Shown: positions 16,459-24,472 of the stretch, one piece after another
How positions within the stretch are numbered: the first letter of the stretch is position 1
Layout: each line of letters opens with the position of its first letter
From: Rhodoferax mekongensis
GTDB taxonomy: Bacteria; Pseudomonadota; Gammaproteobacteria; Burkholderiales; Burkholderiaceae_C
DNA: 64,000 nucleotides
Direction: 5' to 3'
NCBI RefSeq assembly: GCF_032191775.1
Contig: NZ_CP132507.1
Location: 3,063,001 to 3,127,000, forward strand
Position numbers and translations under genes: made by a program
Notes under the pieces: generated by a model
Told to the model about the DNA's origin: nothing
What the model saw: the letters and a program-made list of their open reading frames with translations, nothing else
Databases searched by the model: none

Positions 16459-17013
16459 ATGGATATTGACTACCGCCAAGCCTTTGACCTCGCGCCCGTC
16501 GGGCTGGCGCTGTCCCGCAACCGCACCATGATCGATTGCAACCAGCAACTGTGCGACATGTTCGGGGCCACCAAAGACCAGTTGGTCGGCCAGTCCTTCC
16601 AGGTGCTCTACCCCAGCGCCGACGAGTTTGAACGCCTCGGCGCGCGCATGGCCCCTTTGCTGAATCGCAATGGAACCTACGCGGATGACCGGATCATGAA
16701 ACGGCTGGACGGTCGCTTCAAGGGCGAAACCTTCTGGTGCCACGTGAGCGGCAGGGCCCTGAACCCCAGTGCCCCGCACGAAGCCGGCATTTGGACTTTC
16801 GAGGACCTGAGCGCCCTGCGTCCGGTGCGCGCGGAACTCACCCCCCGGGAGCGGGAAGTTGCGGCCTACCTCATGCAGGGTCAGACCTCCAAGCAGATCG
16901 GCAAAACGCTGGAGATCAGCCACCGCACCGTGGAAATCTACCGCGCACGGCTGATGCGCAAGTACAAGGCTTCAACCACGGCGGACTTGGTGCACAAATT
17001 GATGGCAGGCTGA
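16459..17013 (+). CDS. PAS domain - LuxR-type HTH transcription regulator
   Basis: A 184 aa cytosolic regulator. The PAS domain covers about residues 5-120 (AFDLAPVGLALSRNRTMIDC, FGATKDQLVGQSFQVLYPS). The C-terminal GerE/LuxR helix-turn-helix is LTPREREVAAYLMQGQTSKQ plus SHRTVEIYRARLMRKY. It lacks a receiver domain, so input is through the PAS fold (ligand, redox or partner) rather than a conventional phosphorelay. Divergence from scoAB and the palindrome between them suggest that it controls ketone-body or short-chain acid use. The sensed molecule is not visible. Confidence 0.9.
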   Translation: MDIDYRQAFDLAPVGLALSRNRTMIDCNQQLCDMFGATKDQLVGQSFQVLYPSADEFERLGARMAPLLNRNGTYADDRIMKRLDGRFKGETFWCHVSGRALNPSAPHEAGIWTFEDLSALRPVRAELTPREREVAAYLMQGQTSKQIGKTLEISHRTVEIYRARLMRKYKASTTADLVHKLMAG

Positions 17014-17017
17014 ACGC

Positions 17018-17470
17018 CTACGTTTTTTCCGCAAGTCGCGCAAGCAGCTCCGCCCTCTCCATCTCCAACACCTCCAACCTTTGCTCGGCCAGCCCCAGCT
17101 GCAACAAAGCCGCCTGAAGCTCTACTTCCAACCGATGCACTTCAGCGGCTAGCGTGTCTGCAGCCGCAGTGACCTTTTCTCGGGTGGCATCACGGGTGAC
17201 AGTCAGACCTGCCGTGACGGTATCGAGCCACGCAAGAATCTGGACCCGGGTGGTGTCTTTATGCAGCGGCGTCTGCAGAGTGGCCTTTTTGACATCCGCC
17301 CGGCGACACAACTCACTTTGGGTTACGCGACCGAAGTTGTACGGGTATACACCTTGGTGCGCTGCAATCTCGGCCTCTATCTCTGCCATCGCCTTGCGCA
17401 GCCGCGCTAGCGCTGCCTCGGTGCGAGGGTTCGCGTTCTCTGTGACGGGAAGATAGGTGCGGTCAGACAT
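17018..17470 (-). CDS. Hypothetical coiled-coil protein with possible HTH
   Basis: A 150 aa soluble protein I do not recognise with certainty. The first half is a possible DNA-binding segment (TQSELCRRADVKKATLQTPL). The second half, from about residue 92, is a long heptad-rich coiled coil with many Leu and Glu (RLEVELQAALLQLGLAEQRL onwards). KfrA-like and Tn554-TnpC-like proteins have this general build, but that is only a resemblance. It is convergent with the PAS-LuxR gene, with the stops 4 nt apart. Confidence 0.68.
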   Translation of the reverse strand: MSDRTYLPVTENANPRTEAALARLRKAMAEIEAEIAAHQGVYPYNFGRVTQSELCRRADVKKATLQTPLHKDTTRVQILAWLDTVTAGLTVTRDATREKVTAAADTLAAEVHRLEVELQAALLQLGLAEQRLEVLEMERAELLARLAEKT

Positions 17471-17542
17471 GCGTGAGTCTCAGGGTTGGGAGCCCGCGCA
17501 GTGTACTGAAGCTAGACTCTCCCGCATTTCCGAGAACTCACC

Positions 17543-17809
17543 ATGACCACCCACTACACCCCAGCCCCTTTTGAAACCGACGCGTGGATTGCCCTGAAGC
17601 AACTGGGAGACACCGCAGTATCCACCGGTGGCATGCAGGCCTTGCTGCAAATGTTCATCAGCGTGGTCACTTCCGCCGAGGAAGTAGCGCGGGTCAGTGA
17701 AGAAGCCGGCCACCCCGAGTCCATGACCACCCAGGTCATTTCTGAGTGGGTCAGCACCCAGTACGTGCCGGACATGCAGGCCCAGCTGCAGACGCCCGGC
17801 GAGGCTTAA
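17543..17809 (+). CDS. Hypothetical small protein
   Basis: An 88 aa acidic protein beginning MTTHYTPAPFETDAWIALKQ, mostly helical in appearance, without membrane segments or known motifs. Codon use matches neighbouring genes. Its stop overlaps the convergent IclR stop by a few bases. I cannot suggest a function. A competing minus-strand frame at 17480-17713 has poorer composition. Confidence 0.55.
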   Translation: MTTHYTPAPFETDAWIALKQLGDTAVSTGGMQALLQMFISVVTSAEEVARVSEEAGHPESMTTQVISEWVSTQYVPDMQAQLQTPGEA

Positions 17810-18612
17810 ATCAGGTTGCGCATGGCGCGTGCAGTTTCCTGCAACACGGGCAGCACGCGGCGCACCGCATCATCCGTACTCTCGTTACCCATGGGCATGG
17901 TGACGTTGAGCGCGCCCATCAGGGCGCCATGGCGGTCAATCAAAGGCACCGCCACGCCGCGGTAATTCATTTCGAGTTGCTGCTCTGAGACAGCCCAGCC
18001 CTGCTGCCGTATGCGCGCCAGCTCCACGCGCATGCGGTCTTTGCTGGCAATGGTGTGCGAGGTGTAGGCCTTGAACTGCCGGGTTTGCAACCAGTCCTCC
18101 AGCCAAGCCGGGTCGCGCATCGCGAGAATCAGCATGCCCGCAGACGTCACCTGCGCCTGTACCCGCGAACCCAACACATAGCCGGTACTCATGGGGCGGT
18201 TGCTGCCGTTGCGGGCGATGTAGACGATCTCGTCCCCGTCCAGCACGCTCACATACGCTATCTCCTGCGTACCCGCAGTCACCCTCTGCAAGAAGGGTTG
18301 CACCACGCGGGGCAAACGGGCCGACTCCAGGTAAGACTGCCCGATACGTAGCACCCGCGGCGTCAGCCAGAACAACTTGCCGTCACTCGCCACATAGCCC
18401 AGGTACTGCAAGGTCAGCAGATAGCGCCGGGCGGCGGTGCGGGTCATGCCACAGCGCTCGCCGGCCTGGCTGGCCGTCATGCGTGGGTGGGCGTCATCGA
18501 AGGCCTCAATCAGGCCCAAGCCTTTTTCCAGACCGGCAATCCAATCCTTTTTGTCCAAGGCGGGTGCGTCAATCCCCACAACAGGAGGGCGCAGGGCGAG
18601 TTCGGTAGTCAT
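17806..18612 (-). CDS. IclR-family transcription regulator (PcaR/PobR-like)
   Basis: A 268 aa regulator. The N-terminal winged helix covers about residues 28-85 (MTASQAGERCGMTRTAARRY, LLTLQYLGYV), and the C-terminal IclR effector domain includes SARLPRVVQPFLQRVT, YVSVLDGDEIVYIAR and LNVTMPMG. I chose the ATG at 18612 (MTTELALRPP); 18 further upstream codons are in frame but not family-like. This sub-branch controls beta-ketoadipate and hydroaromatic genes. It is divergent from the Liv-type transporter/dehydroshikimate dehydratase operon, its likely target. Confidence 0.9.
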   Translation of the reverse strand: MTTELALRPPVVGIDAPALDKKDWIAGLEKGLGLIEAFDDAHPRMTASQAGERCGMTRTAARRYLLTLQYLGYVASDGKLFWLTPRVLRIGQSYLESARLPRVVQPFLQRVTAGTQEIAYVSVLDGDEIVYIARNGSNRPMSTGYVLGSRVQAQVTSAGMLILAMRDPAWLEDWLQTRQFKAYTSHTIASKDRMRVELARIRQQGWAVSEQQLEMNYRGVAVPLIDRHGALMGALNVTMPMGNESTDDAVRRVLPVLQETARAMRNLI

Positions 18613-18718
18613 GGGCGCTGATTCTGGAGGTCTGAAAAACGGTGTCAGCCTAGTGCTTACCCGCAAAATGAACGATTATCGATCTTTAAAGTACGACAAA
18701 CGCTCAATCTGGCGATTC

Positions 18719-18742
18719 TTCGCTTTCATTCACACAAGCGAA
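18719..18742. promoter_or_regulatory. Candidate IclR operator TTCGCTT-N10-AAGCGAA
   Basis: A perfect 7-bp inverted repeat (18719-18725, 18736-18742) lies in the 220 nt gap between the IclR regulator and the transporter operon. Further GATT/CGAATC-like words are nearby. Position and symmetry suit an IclR dimer site. Confidence 0.5.
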
Positions 18743-18832
18743 TCGCTAAAGTCCGCTTCGAACCGCCCCATTCGTACGACTAGCGAACAGACGGTCTACC
18801 CCACCCGAACGCCATAACAGGAGACAGACACC

Positions 18833-20032
18833 ATGCAAAAACGGAACACTCTCAAATTGATAGCTGCATGCGCAATGCTGATGGGCGCTAGCAGCGCTTT
18901 CAGCCAGGAAGTGATCAAGATCGCCAATATCGTCGAGCTGTCCGGTGGTGGCGCATCCGCCGGCACCAACTTCAAAAACGGTGTAGAACTGGCCGTGAAA
19001 GAAATCAACGCCTCCGGCGGCATCCTGGGCAAGAAGATCCAGACCATCACTTCTGACACCCAGTCCAACCCCGGCGTGGCCAAGGGCCTGACACAGAAAG
19101 CAGTGGACGATGACGTATTCGCCATCTTCGGCCCCGTGTTCTCCGGCTCCATCATGGTGTCCATGGCCGAAAGCCGCAAAGCGGAGATCCCCAACTTCAC
19201 CGGCGGCGAGGCAGCCAGCATCACCACCCAAGGCAATCCCTACATCTTCCGCACCAGCTTCACCCAAGCGACTGCCATGCCCAAGGTGGCCCGCTACATG
19301 AGCGAACAGGCCAAGCTCAAGAACATCGCCATCATTTACGTGAACAACGATTTCGGCAAAGGTGGCCTGGACATGATCAAAAAGGCGCTGGCCAACTCCA
19401 GCACCAAGATTGCAGCCGAAATCTCGACCGATGCCGGCCAAGTGGACTTCTCTGCCGCCGTGCTCAAGGCCAAGCAGAGCAATGCCGACGGCGTGTTTGT
19501 GTACACCAACGAAGAAGAGTCCGCCCGTGCCCTGCGCGAACTGCGCAAGCAGGGCTGGAACAAGCCCATCGTCGGTGAAACCACCCTCACCGGCCAGAAG
19601 GTTATTGAACTGGCCGGCGAAGCCGCCAACGGCGCCGTCGCTCACGTGGGCCTGACGGTGGATGCCCCCATCCCCGCCGTGCGTGCGTTCCGCGCCAAGT
19701 TCGAACGTGAGTACAAATACATCTCCGACCACAACGGCATGAAGGGCTACTCCGGCATTTACACCTTGAAGGCCGCGATTGAGAAGGTCGGCAAGCTGGA
19801 CCGCAAGGCCGTAGCCAACGCGCTGCACAGCCTGGTGGTGACCACCGACAAGGAACCCGGCATCCTGATGAACGTGGCCTTTGACCAGAACGGCGATCTG
19901 GACCGCGAAAGTTTCCTGGTGGAGGTGAAAAACGGCAAGCAGGAAGTGGTGGCGACCCTGCCCCCGCTGAACCCCATCGTCGTGAACAAGCCCGCAGCCG
20001 CTGCCAAGCCCGCTGCACCGGCCAAGAAGTAA
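18833..20032 (+). CDS. Liv-type ABC transporter substrate-binding protein
   Basis: A 399 aa periplasmic binding protein of the Peripla_BP_6 family (LivJ/LivK-like). After the signal peptide come VIKIANIVELSGGGASAGTN, IKTI-type strand KIQTITSDTQSN, AIFGPVFSGSIMVSMAES and NIAIIYVNNDFGKGGLDMIK. The C-terminus is an Ala/Pro/Lys tail. The signal peptide is unusual: its core, LKLIAACAMLMGASSAF, is encoded by a copy of the dispersed repeat. It heads an operon with two permeases and two ATPases. The downstream dehydroshikimate dehydratase suggests a hydroaromatic or aromatic acid ligand rather than leucine; this is inference. Confidence 0.9.
   Translation: MQKRNTLKLIAACAMLMGASSAFSQEVIKIANIVELSGGGASAGTNFKNGVELAVKEINASGGILGKKIQTITSDTQSNPGVAKGLTQKAVDDDVFAIFGPVFSGSIMVSMAESRKAEIPNFTGGEAASITTQGNPYIFRTSFTQATAMPKVARYMSEQAKLKNIAIIYVNNDFGKGGLDMIKKALANSSTKIAAEISTDAGQVDFSAAVLKAKQSNADGVFVYTNEEESARALRELRKQGWNKPIVGETTLTGQKVIELAGEAANGAVAHVGLTVDAPIPAVRAFRAKFEREYKYISDHNGMKGYSGIYTLKAAIEKVGKLDRKAVANALHSLVVTTDKEPGILMNVAFDQNGDLDRESFLVEVKNGKQEVVATLPPLNPIVVNKPAAAAKPAAPAKK
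18852..18898 (+). repeat. Dispersed LIAAC-type repeat, copy 3 (signal peptide of binding protein)
   Basis: AAATTGATAGCTGCATGCGCA followed by GGGCGCTAGCAGCG matches the repeat core with few changes. It is translated LIAACAMLMGASS and forms the hydrophobic core and part of the cleavage region of the signal peptide. Confidence 0.8.
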
Positions 20033-20051
20033 TGGCCTGAAGCCCCCTGCT

Positions 20052-20075
20052 CGCTCGGGCATAGCCACCCGAGCG
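20052..20075 (+). repeat. Intra-operon hairpin CGCTCGGG-N8-CCCGAGCG
   Basis: A perfect 8-bp inverted repeat sits in the 119 nt gap between the binding-protein and permease genes, without a T tract. Such hairpins commonly protect the upstream mRNA from 3' decay and give more binding protein than membrane subunits. Confidence 0.6.
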
Positions 20076-20151
20076 GACCAGGCGGGCTTTCTCTTCAGGG
20101 GACTGGCGATCCACCAGTTCCCCGGCTGGCACCGCGCCCCAAGGACTCCGA

Positions 20152-21027
20152 ATGACCGACTTTCTCCAACTCTTCTTCAGTGGAATGGCCACCGGCGCCA
20201 TCTACTCACTGGCGGCCCTCGGCTTTACGCTGTTGTGGCAGGCCAGTGGCACCATCAACTTCGCCCAAGGCGAGTTTGTGATGCTGCCCGCTTTCATGAT
20301 GCTGGGCTTCATGAGCATTGGCGCCCCCCTGGCGGTGAGCTTCGCCATGACGGTCGTGTTGGCCGTGTTCCTGCTGGGCTGGGTGTTCAAACGCGGCTTG
20401 GTCGACCCTTTGTTCAAGTTCGGCATGATGCCCATCGTCGTGGCCACCATCGGCCTGTCCATTGCCATGCGCAACGGGCTGCGCGCCGGCTACAGCGCCG
20501 AAGCCCACCCCTTCCCCAGCCTGTTTGCAGACAAGCTCTTCAACATCGCCGGTGTGACCATTACCTTGGCGGATGTAGGTACCTTTGCGGTAGCTCTGAT
20601 CCTCGTCTTTGTGGTGCAAGCCTTCATGACCAAAACGGTCACCGGCCGGGCCATGCAGGCGGTGGCGCAAAACACCGAAAGCGCGTCGGTGCTGGGCATC
20701 AATGTGCCCCGCATGATTTTTTACGCCTTTGCCATCAATGCCGTGCTGGCTGTCGCGGCCGCGCTCTTAGTCACGCCCACCTACCTTGCCAAGTTCGACA
20801 TGGGTGAGAGCCTGGGCACCAAGGCCTTTTTCGCCGCCATCATCGGCGGCTTCAACAACTCACGGGGTGCGCTGTTGGGCGGACTCATCGTCGGCGTATG
20901 CGAGAACTTGGCTGCGGCCTATATCTCACCCGCGTACAAAGATGCGGTGGCACTCGTGATCTTCATGGTCGTGATTTTGTTCAAGCCGCAAGGGCTGCTG
21001 GGCAAAAAAGTGGAACGCAAAGTCTGA
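20152..21027 (+). CDS. Liv-type ABC transporter permease (LivH-like)
   Basis: A 291 aa inner-membrane permease of the BPD_transp_2 family with about eight membrane segments. Family markers are GMATGAIYSLAALGFTLLWQ at the start, GTINFAQGEFVML, the cytoplasmic loop TGRAMQAVAQNTESASVLGI and AIIGGFNNSRGALLGGLIVG. It pairs with the LivM-like permease 19 nt downstream. Confidence 0.92.
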   Translation: MTDFLQLFFSGMATGAIYSLAALGFTLLWQASGTINFAQGEFVMLPAFMMLGFMSIGAPLAVSFAMTVVLAVFLLGWVFKRGLVDPLFKFGMMPIVVATIGLSIAMRNGLRAGYSAEAHPFPSLFADKLFNIAGVTITLADVGTFAVALILVFVVQAFMTKTVTGRAMQAVAQNTESASVLGINVPRMIFYAFAINAVLAVAAALLVTPTYLAKFDMGESLGTKAFFAAIIGGFNNSRGALLGGLIVGVCENLAAAYISPAYKDAVALVIFMVVILFKPQGLLGKKVERKV

Positions 21028-21046
21028 GTACCACCTGGACACCCTC

Positions 21047-22030
21047 ATGAAAAAAATTACTCTCATTTTGATAGCTGCTTGCGCAATCCTGCTGCTCGCT
21101 GCGCCGCCTTTTCTTAAAAATTACGGCATCTACCTGCTCTCTTACTGGCTGGTGTTTGTCATCGCCACCATGGGCCTGAACCTCACCGTGGGTTACGCGG
21201 GCCAGAAGTCACTGGGGCATGCGGCTTTCTTCGGCATAGGCGCCTACACCGTCGCCATTCTGATGAAAGCGGGCTTCAGCTTCTGGCTGGGCTTGCCTGC
21301 TGCCGCGCTGATTTGCTTTTTTGTGGGCATCGCATTGGGCTTTCCGGCATTGCGGGTGCAGACGATTTACCTCGCCTTTGCCACGCTGGGCTTCAATACG
21401 GCCGTCTGGCTGGTGATGCGCAACGAAGAATGGCTGACCGGCGGCACTTTCGGCATCAACAACATCACCCGACCTTCTCTTTTCGGCTATTCCCTGGAAG
21501 GCAACCTTGCGTACTACTACTTTGTGCTGGGCACTGCCGTCGTTCTGGGTGCGCTGCAATGGGGCCTGCTGCGCAGCCCCTGGGGCAAGGCATTTACCGC
21601 GTTGCGGGACAACCCCATACGCGCCGAAAGCCTGGGTATCAACACCCGCAGCTACACGCTGCTGAGCTTTGCCATTGGCGCTGTCTATGCGGGCATTGCA
21701 GGGGCGTTGTTTGCTTCGCTGGTGCAGTTCATCGAACCCGCGCCCTTCACGGTCGGCGCGTCCATCATGATGTACCTGATGGTGGTGGTCGGTGGTCCCG
21801 GCTACTTCCTGGGCCCGCTGCTGGGTTCTGCCGTCGGCGTCATCCTGCCCGAATGGCTGCGCTTTGCGCAGGCCTGGTACCTCTTTGTGTTCGGCTCTGC
21901 GGTGGTGTTACTGATGATCTGGTTGCCGGATGGACTGCTGAGCATTCCTGACCGTATCAAGGCCAAACGCCAGGCCCGTGAAGCCAGCGCCGCCCGTGCC
22001 GCTGCCGCCCAACAACAGGGAGCCCGATGA
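21047..22030 (+). CDS. Liv-type ABC transporter permease (LivM-like)
   Basis: A 327 aa permease with GLNLTVGYAGQKSLGHAAFF and the loop GKAFTALRDNPIRAESLGIN, typical of LivM. The first membrane segment, MKKITLILIAACAILLLAAP, includes the translated dispersed repeat (LIAACA). The last ~20 residues are a charged, Ala-rich tail. Its TGA overlaps the ATG of the next ATPase gene (ATGA at 22027-22030), so translation is coupled. Confidence 0.92.
   Translation: MKKITLILIAACAILLLAAPPFLKNYGIYLLSYWLVFVIATMGLNLTVGYAGQKSLGHAAFFGIGAYTVAILMKAGFSFWLGLPAAALICFFVGIALGFPALRVQTIYLAFATLGFNTAVWLVMRNEEWLTGGTFGINNITRPSLFGYSLEGNLAYYYFVLGTAVVLGALQWGLLRSPWGKAFTALRDNPIRAESLGINTRSYTLLSFAIGAVYAGIAGALFASLVQFIEPAPFTVGASIMMYLMVVVGGPGYFLGPLLGSAVGVILPEWLRFAQAWYLFVFGSAVVLLMIWLPDGLLSIPDRIKAKRQAREASAARAAAAQQQGAR
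21062..21104 (+). repeat. Dispersed LIAAC-type repeat, copy 4 (first membrane helix of LivM-like permease)
   Basis: TCATTTTGATAGCTGCTTGC then GCAATCC matches the left half of the repeat exactly at TTGATAGCTGCTTGCGCA; the right half has diverged. It is read in frame as LIAACA within the first hydrophobic segment. Confidence 0.75.
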
Positions 22031-22788
22031 TGAGCCAACCCGTGCTTAAAGTTAGCAACATCAAAAAGGCCTACGGCGCCATTCAGGCCGTCGGCGGTGT
22101 GTCCTTCGAAGTCATGCCCGGAGAAATCTTCGGCGTGATCGGGCCCAACGGCTCGGGCAAGACCACCCTGTTCAACAGCATGCTGGGCCAGATCACGCCG
22201 GATGAAGGCAAGATCGAACTCAACGGCCAGGACGTGACCCACGCCGGTCCGCTGGAACTCAGCCGCCGTGGAGTGGGCCGCACCTTCCAGACCCTGCAGG
22301 TCTTCGGCAAGATGAGCGTGCGCGACAACCTGATCGTCGCCGCGCAGGAGCACCAAGGCTCCATGCTCAGCCGCATGTTCGCCCCGTCCGACTCCGGTTT
22401 GGGCGCCAAGGCCGATGCGCTGATCGACCAGTTCCGCATCCGCCATGTGGCCGACAAAAAGGCGGGCGAGCTGTCCTACGGCCAGCAAAAGCTGGTGGAC
22501 ATTGCCATGGCCTTCATGAGCGAACCCGATCTGGTGCTACTCGATGAACCTTGCGCCGGCGTGAACCCCAGCCTGGTAGGGGGCATCAGCACCCTGCTCA
22601 AGGAGCTCAACCAGAACCCCAAATTCGGCAAGAAGAGCTCGTTTGTGGTCATCGAGCACAACATGGACTTTGTGATGGACCTGTGCCACCGCATCATGGT
22701 GATGGTGGAGGGCCAGGTGCTGGCCATCGGCACCCCCGAAGAAATTCGCAACAACAAGCAGGTGCTGGACGCCTACCTGGGGAGCTGA
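22027..22788 (+). CDS. Liv-type ABC transporter ATPase (LivG-like)
   Basis: Cytoplasmic ATPase of 253 aa: Walker A GPNGSGKTTLFN, Q-loop region GRTFQTLQVFG, signature LSYGQQKLVDIAMA, Walker B LVLLDEPCAGVNPS and H-loop VVIEHNMDF. The degenerate signature (LSYGQ) is normal for LivG. The family-specific C-terminal GTPEEIRNNKQVLDAYLG is present. It works as a heterodimer with the next gene product. Confidence 0.92.
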   Translation: MMSQPVLKVSNIKKAYGAIQAVGGVSFEVMPGEIFGVIGPNGSGKTTLFNSMLGQITPDEGKIELNGQDVTHAGPLELSRRGVGRTFQTLQVFGKMSVRDNLIVAAQEHQGSMLSRMFAPSDSGLGAKADALIDQFRIRHVADKKAGELSYGQQKLVDIAMAFMSEPDLVLLDEPCAGVNPSLVGGISTLLKELNQNPKFGKKSSFVVIEHNMDFVMDLCHRIMVMVEGQVLAIGTPEEIRNNKQVLDAYLGS

Positions 22789-22791
22789 GTC

Positions 22792-23544
22792 ATGACCACA
22801 GACACCTGCATTGAATTCAAAGACGTGGTGGCCGGCTACAAGGATTTCATGATCCTGAACAACCTGTCCTTCCAAGCCAAGCGCGGCACCATCACCCTGT
22901 TACTCGGGCCCAACGGCGCGGGCAAATCCACGGTGCTCAAGACCCTGTTCGGCCTGCTCAAACCGCGCCAGGGCGACATCCTGCTTGACGGCGTGAGCGT
23001 GGCGGGCGCAAGCCAAAAGCAACTGCTCGCACAAGGCATTGCCTTTGTGCCCCAAGGGCGCAACCTTTTCGGACAGCTCAGCGTGTTTGAGAACCTGGAG
23101 CTGGGTGGTATCACCTTGGGCATGAAGACGACCCACGAGCGCATTCCGGAAGTGCTGGAGTTCTTCCCCCGTGTGAGCCAGCGCCTGCATTCACCGGCGT
23201 CCGCACTCTCAGGCGGGGAGCAAAAGCAGCTGGAAATCGGCCGCGCCCTGCTCTTGCGCCCCAAGGTGATTTTGATTGACGAACCCTCCATCGGCCTCTC
23301 GCCCATGGTGGTGGCCGATGTGTTCAAGCTCTTGCGCAAGCTCGCCGACCAGGGCACCACGGTGCTGATGGTGGAACAAAACGTGAAAAGTGCACTCAAG
23401 ATATCAGACGAAGCCATTGCCCTCGAATCCGGCCGCTTGGTGCTGCAAAAGCCGGCATCAGAGTTGCTGGCGGACCCGCATATTGAACGCCTGTTTCTGG
23501 GTGGGGCACACACCGGTGCGGCCACCAGCCCCGCCACCGCTTAA
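22792..23544 (+). CDS. Liv-type ABC transporter ATPase (LivF-like)
   Basis: A 250 aa ATPase with Walker A GPNGAGKSTVLK, the LivF-type loop FVPQGRNLFGQLSVFENLEL, signature LSGGEQKQLEIGRAL, Walker B VILIDEPSIGLSPM and VLMVEQNV. It starts 3 nt after the LivG-like stop. The C-terminal LGGAHTGAATSPATA is longer than in typical LivF. It is the last transport gene before the catabolic genes. Confidence 0.92.
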   Translation: MTTDTCIEFKDVVAGYKDFMILNNLSFQAKRGTITLLLGPNGAGKSTVLKTLFGLLKPRQGDILLDGVSVAGASQKQLLAQGIAFVPQGRNLFGQLSVFENLELGGITLGMKTTHERIPEVLEFFPRVSQRLHSPASALSGGEQKQLEIGRALLLRPKVILIDEPSIGLSPMVVADVFKLLRKLADQGTTVLMVEQNVKSALKISDEAIALESGRLVLQKPASELLADPHIERLFLGGAHTGAATSPATA

Positions 23545-23582
23545 ACCCTTTTGTATTTCTTTTTTGACGACCGGGAGAACCC

Positions 23583-24467
23583 ATGGCCAACACCCCACGC
23601 CCCAGCGGCGCAGACCGCGAACACATTGACGAAGGCCCCAACCCCTTGGGTCTGGAAGGCATTGAGTTCATCGAGTACGCCACCTCCAAGCCACAGGCGC
23701 TGGGCCAGGTGCTGGAAGCCATGGGATTCCGCCCCATCGCCCGCCACCGCTCGCGTGAAGTGCTGCTCTACCGCCAGGGCGATATCAACGTCATCGTCAA
23801 CGCCCACGGCCGGGGTGCTGCGCTGACCGAAAAGCCGGTGATCGCCGCCATCGCCCTGCGGGTGCAAGATGCGTCTGCCGCCTACAAGCGCGCCCTGGCC
23901 CGCGGTGCCTGGGCTGTGCCAGTGCAAGTCGAAGTGATGGAGCTGCACATTCCCGCCGTGCATGGCGTGGGCAACAGCCGCATTTACTTTGTGGATCGCC
24001 ACCGCGAGTTCTCTATTTACGACGTGGACTTCACGCCCGTACCTGCAGTCGACAAGAACCCGCCGGCCATCACCGGCCTGCACTTCTTCGGTGTGGTGCA
24101 GTACATCGGCAATGACCGCAGCGATGACTGGACCGAGTTTTACAGCGCCCTCTTCGGCTTTACCGCCCTGGAGCCCGAGACCCGCTTCGGCATCCTGCCC
24201 AAGGGGCGCATTCTGCAAAGTTCATGCAAAACCTTTTACCTGCAACTCATAGAGCCGGAGCCCGGTGTCCTGGATGTTGAAGACGACGAGTGCTTCCAGC
24301 GCGTGGGCCTGGGCACACCGGATGTGCAAGCCACCGTGGCAGCCCTGCGCCAGCGCGGTGTGGACTTTGTGCCCAGCAAAGACCCGGCGCAAGACAGCAA
24401 GGGCGCGCTCACCCGCCCCACCATGGGCAACGCCATGTTTGAGCTGGTTCACCACACTCGGGGCTGA
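23583..24467 (+). CDS. VOC/HPPD-like protein, probable second half of a split dehydroshikimate dehydratase
   Basis: A 294 aa vicinal-oxygen-chelate protein with two VOC modules. The N-terminal one (NPLGLEGIEFIEYATSKP, VLLYRQGDINVIVNAHGRG) and the YFVDRHREFSIYDVDF bridge closely resemble 4-hydroxyphenylpyruvate dioxygenase. The protein is about 60 residues shorter than HPPD. The usual HIALAT metal-histidine motif reads RVGLGT (about residue 240), so one iron ligand is lost and HPPD activity is unlikely. In QuiC-type 3-dehydroshikimate dehydratases a domain like this is fused behind a TIM barrel. Here the TIM barrel is the next gene, 5 nt downstream, so this is probably the detached partner domain. 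Confidence 0.72.
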   Translation: MANTPRPSGADREHIDEGPNPLGLEGIEFIEYATSKPQALGQVLEAMGFRPIARHRSREVLLYRQGDINVIVNAHGRGAALTEKPVIAAIALRVQDASAAYKRALARGAWAVPVQVEVMELHIPAVHGVGNSRIYFVDRHREFSIYDVDFTPVPAVDKNPPAITGLHFFGVVQYIGNDRSDDWTEFYSALFGFTALEPETRFGILPKGRILQSSCKTFYLQLIEPEPGVLDVEDDECFQRVGLGTPDVQATVAALRQRGVDFVPSKDPAQDSKGALTRPTMGNAMFELVHHTRG

Positions 24468-24472
24468 ACACC

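Noticed and set aside
18746-20068. 440-codon minus frame opposite the Liv-type binding protein
   Set aside because: Shadow of a clear binding-protein gene with a signal peptide.
20033-20151. Riboswitch between the binding protein and permease
   Set aside because: Only one simple hairpin is visible, with no known aptamer core.
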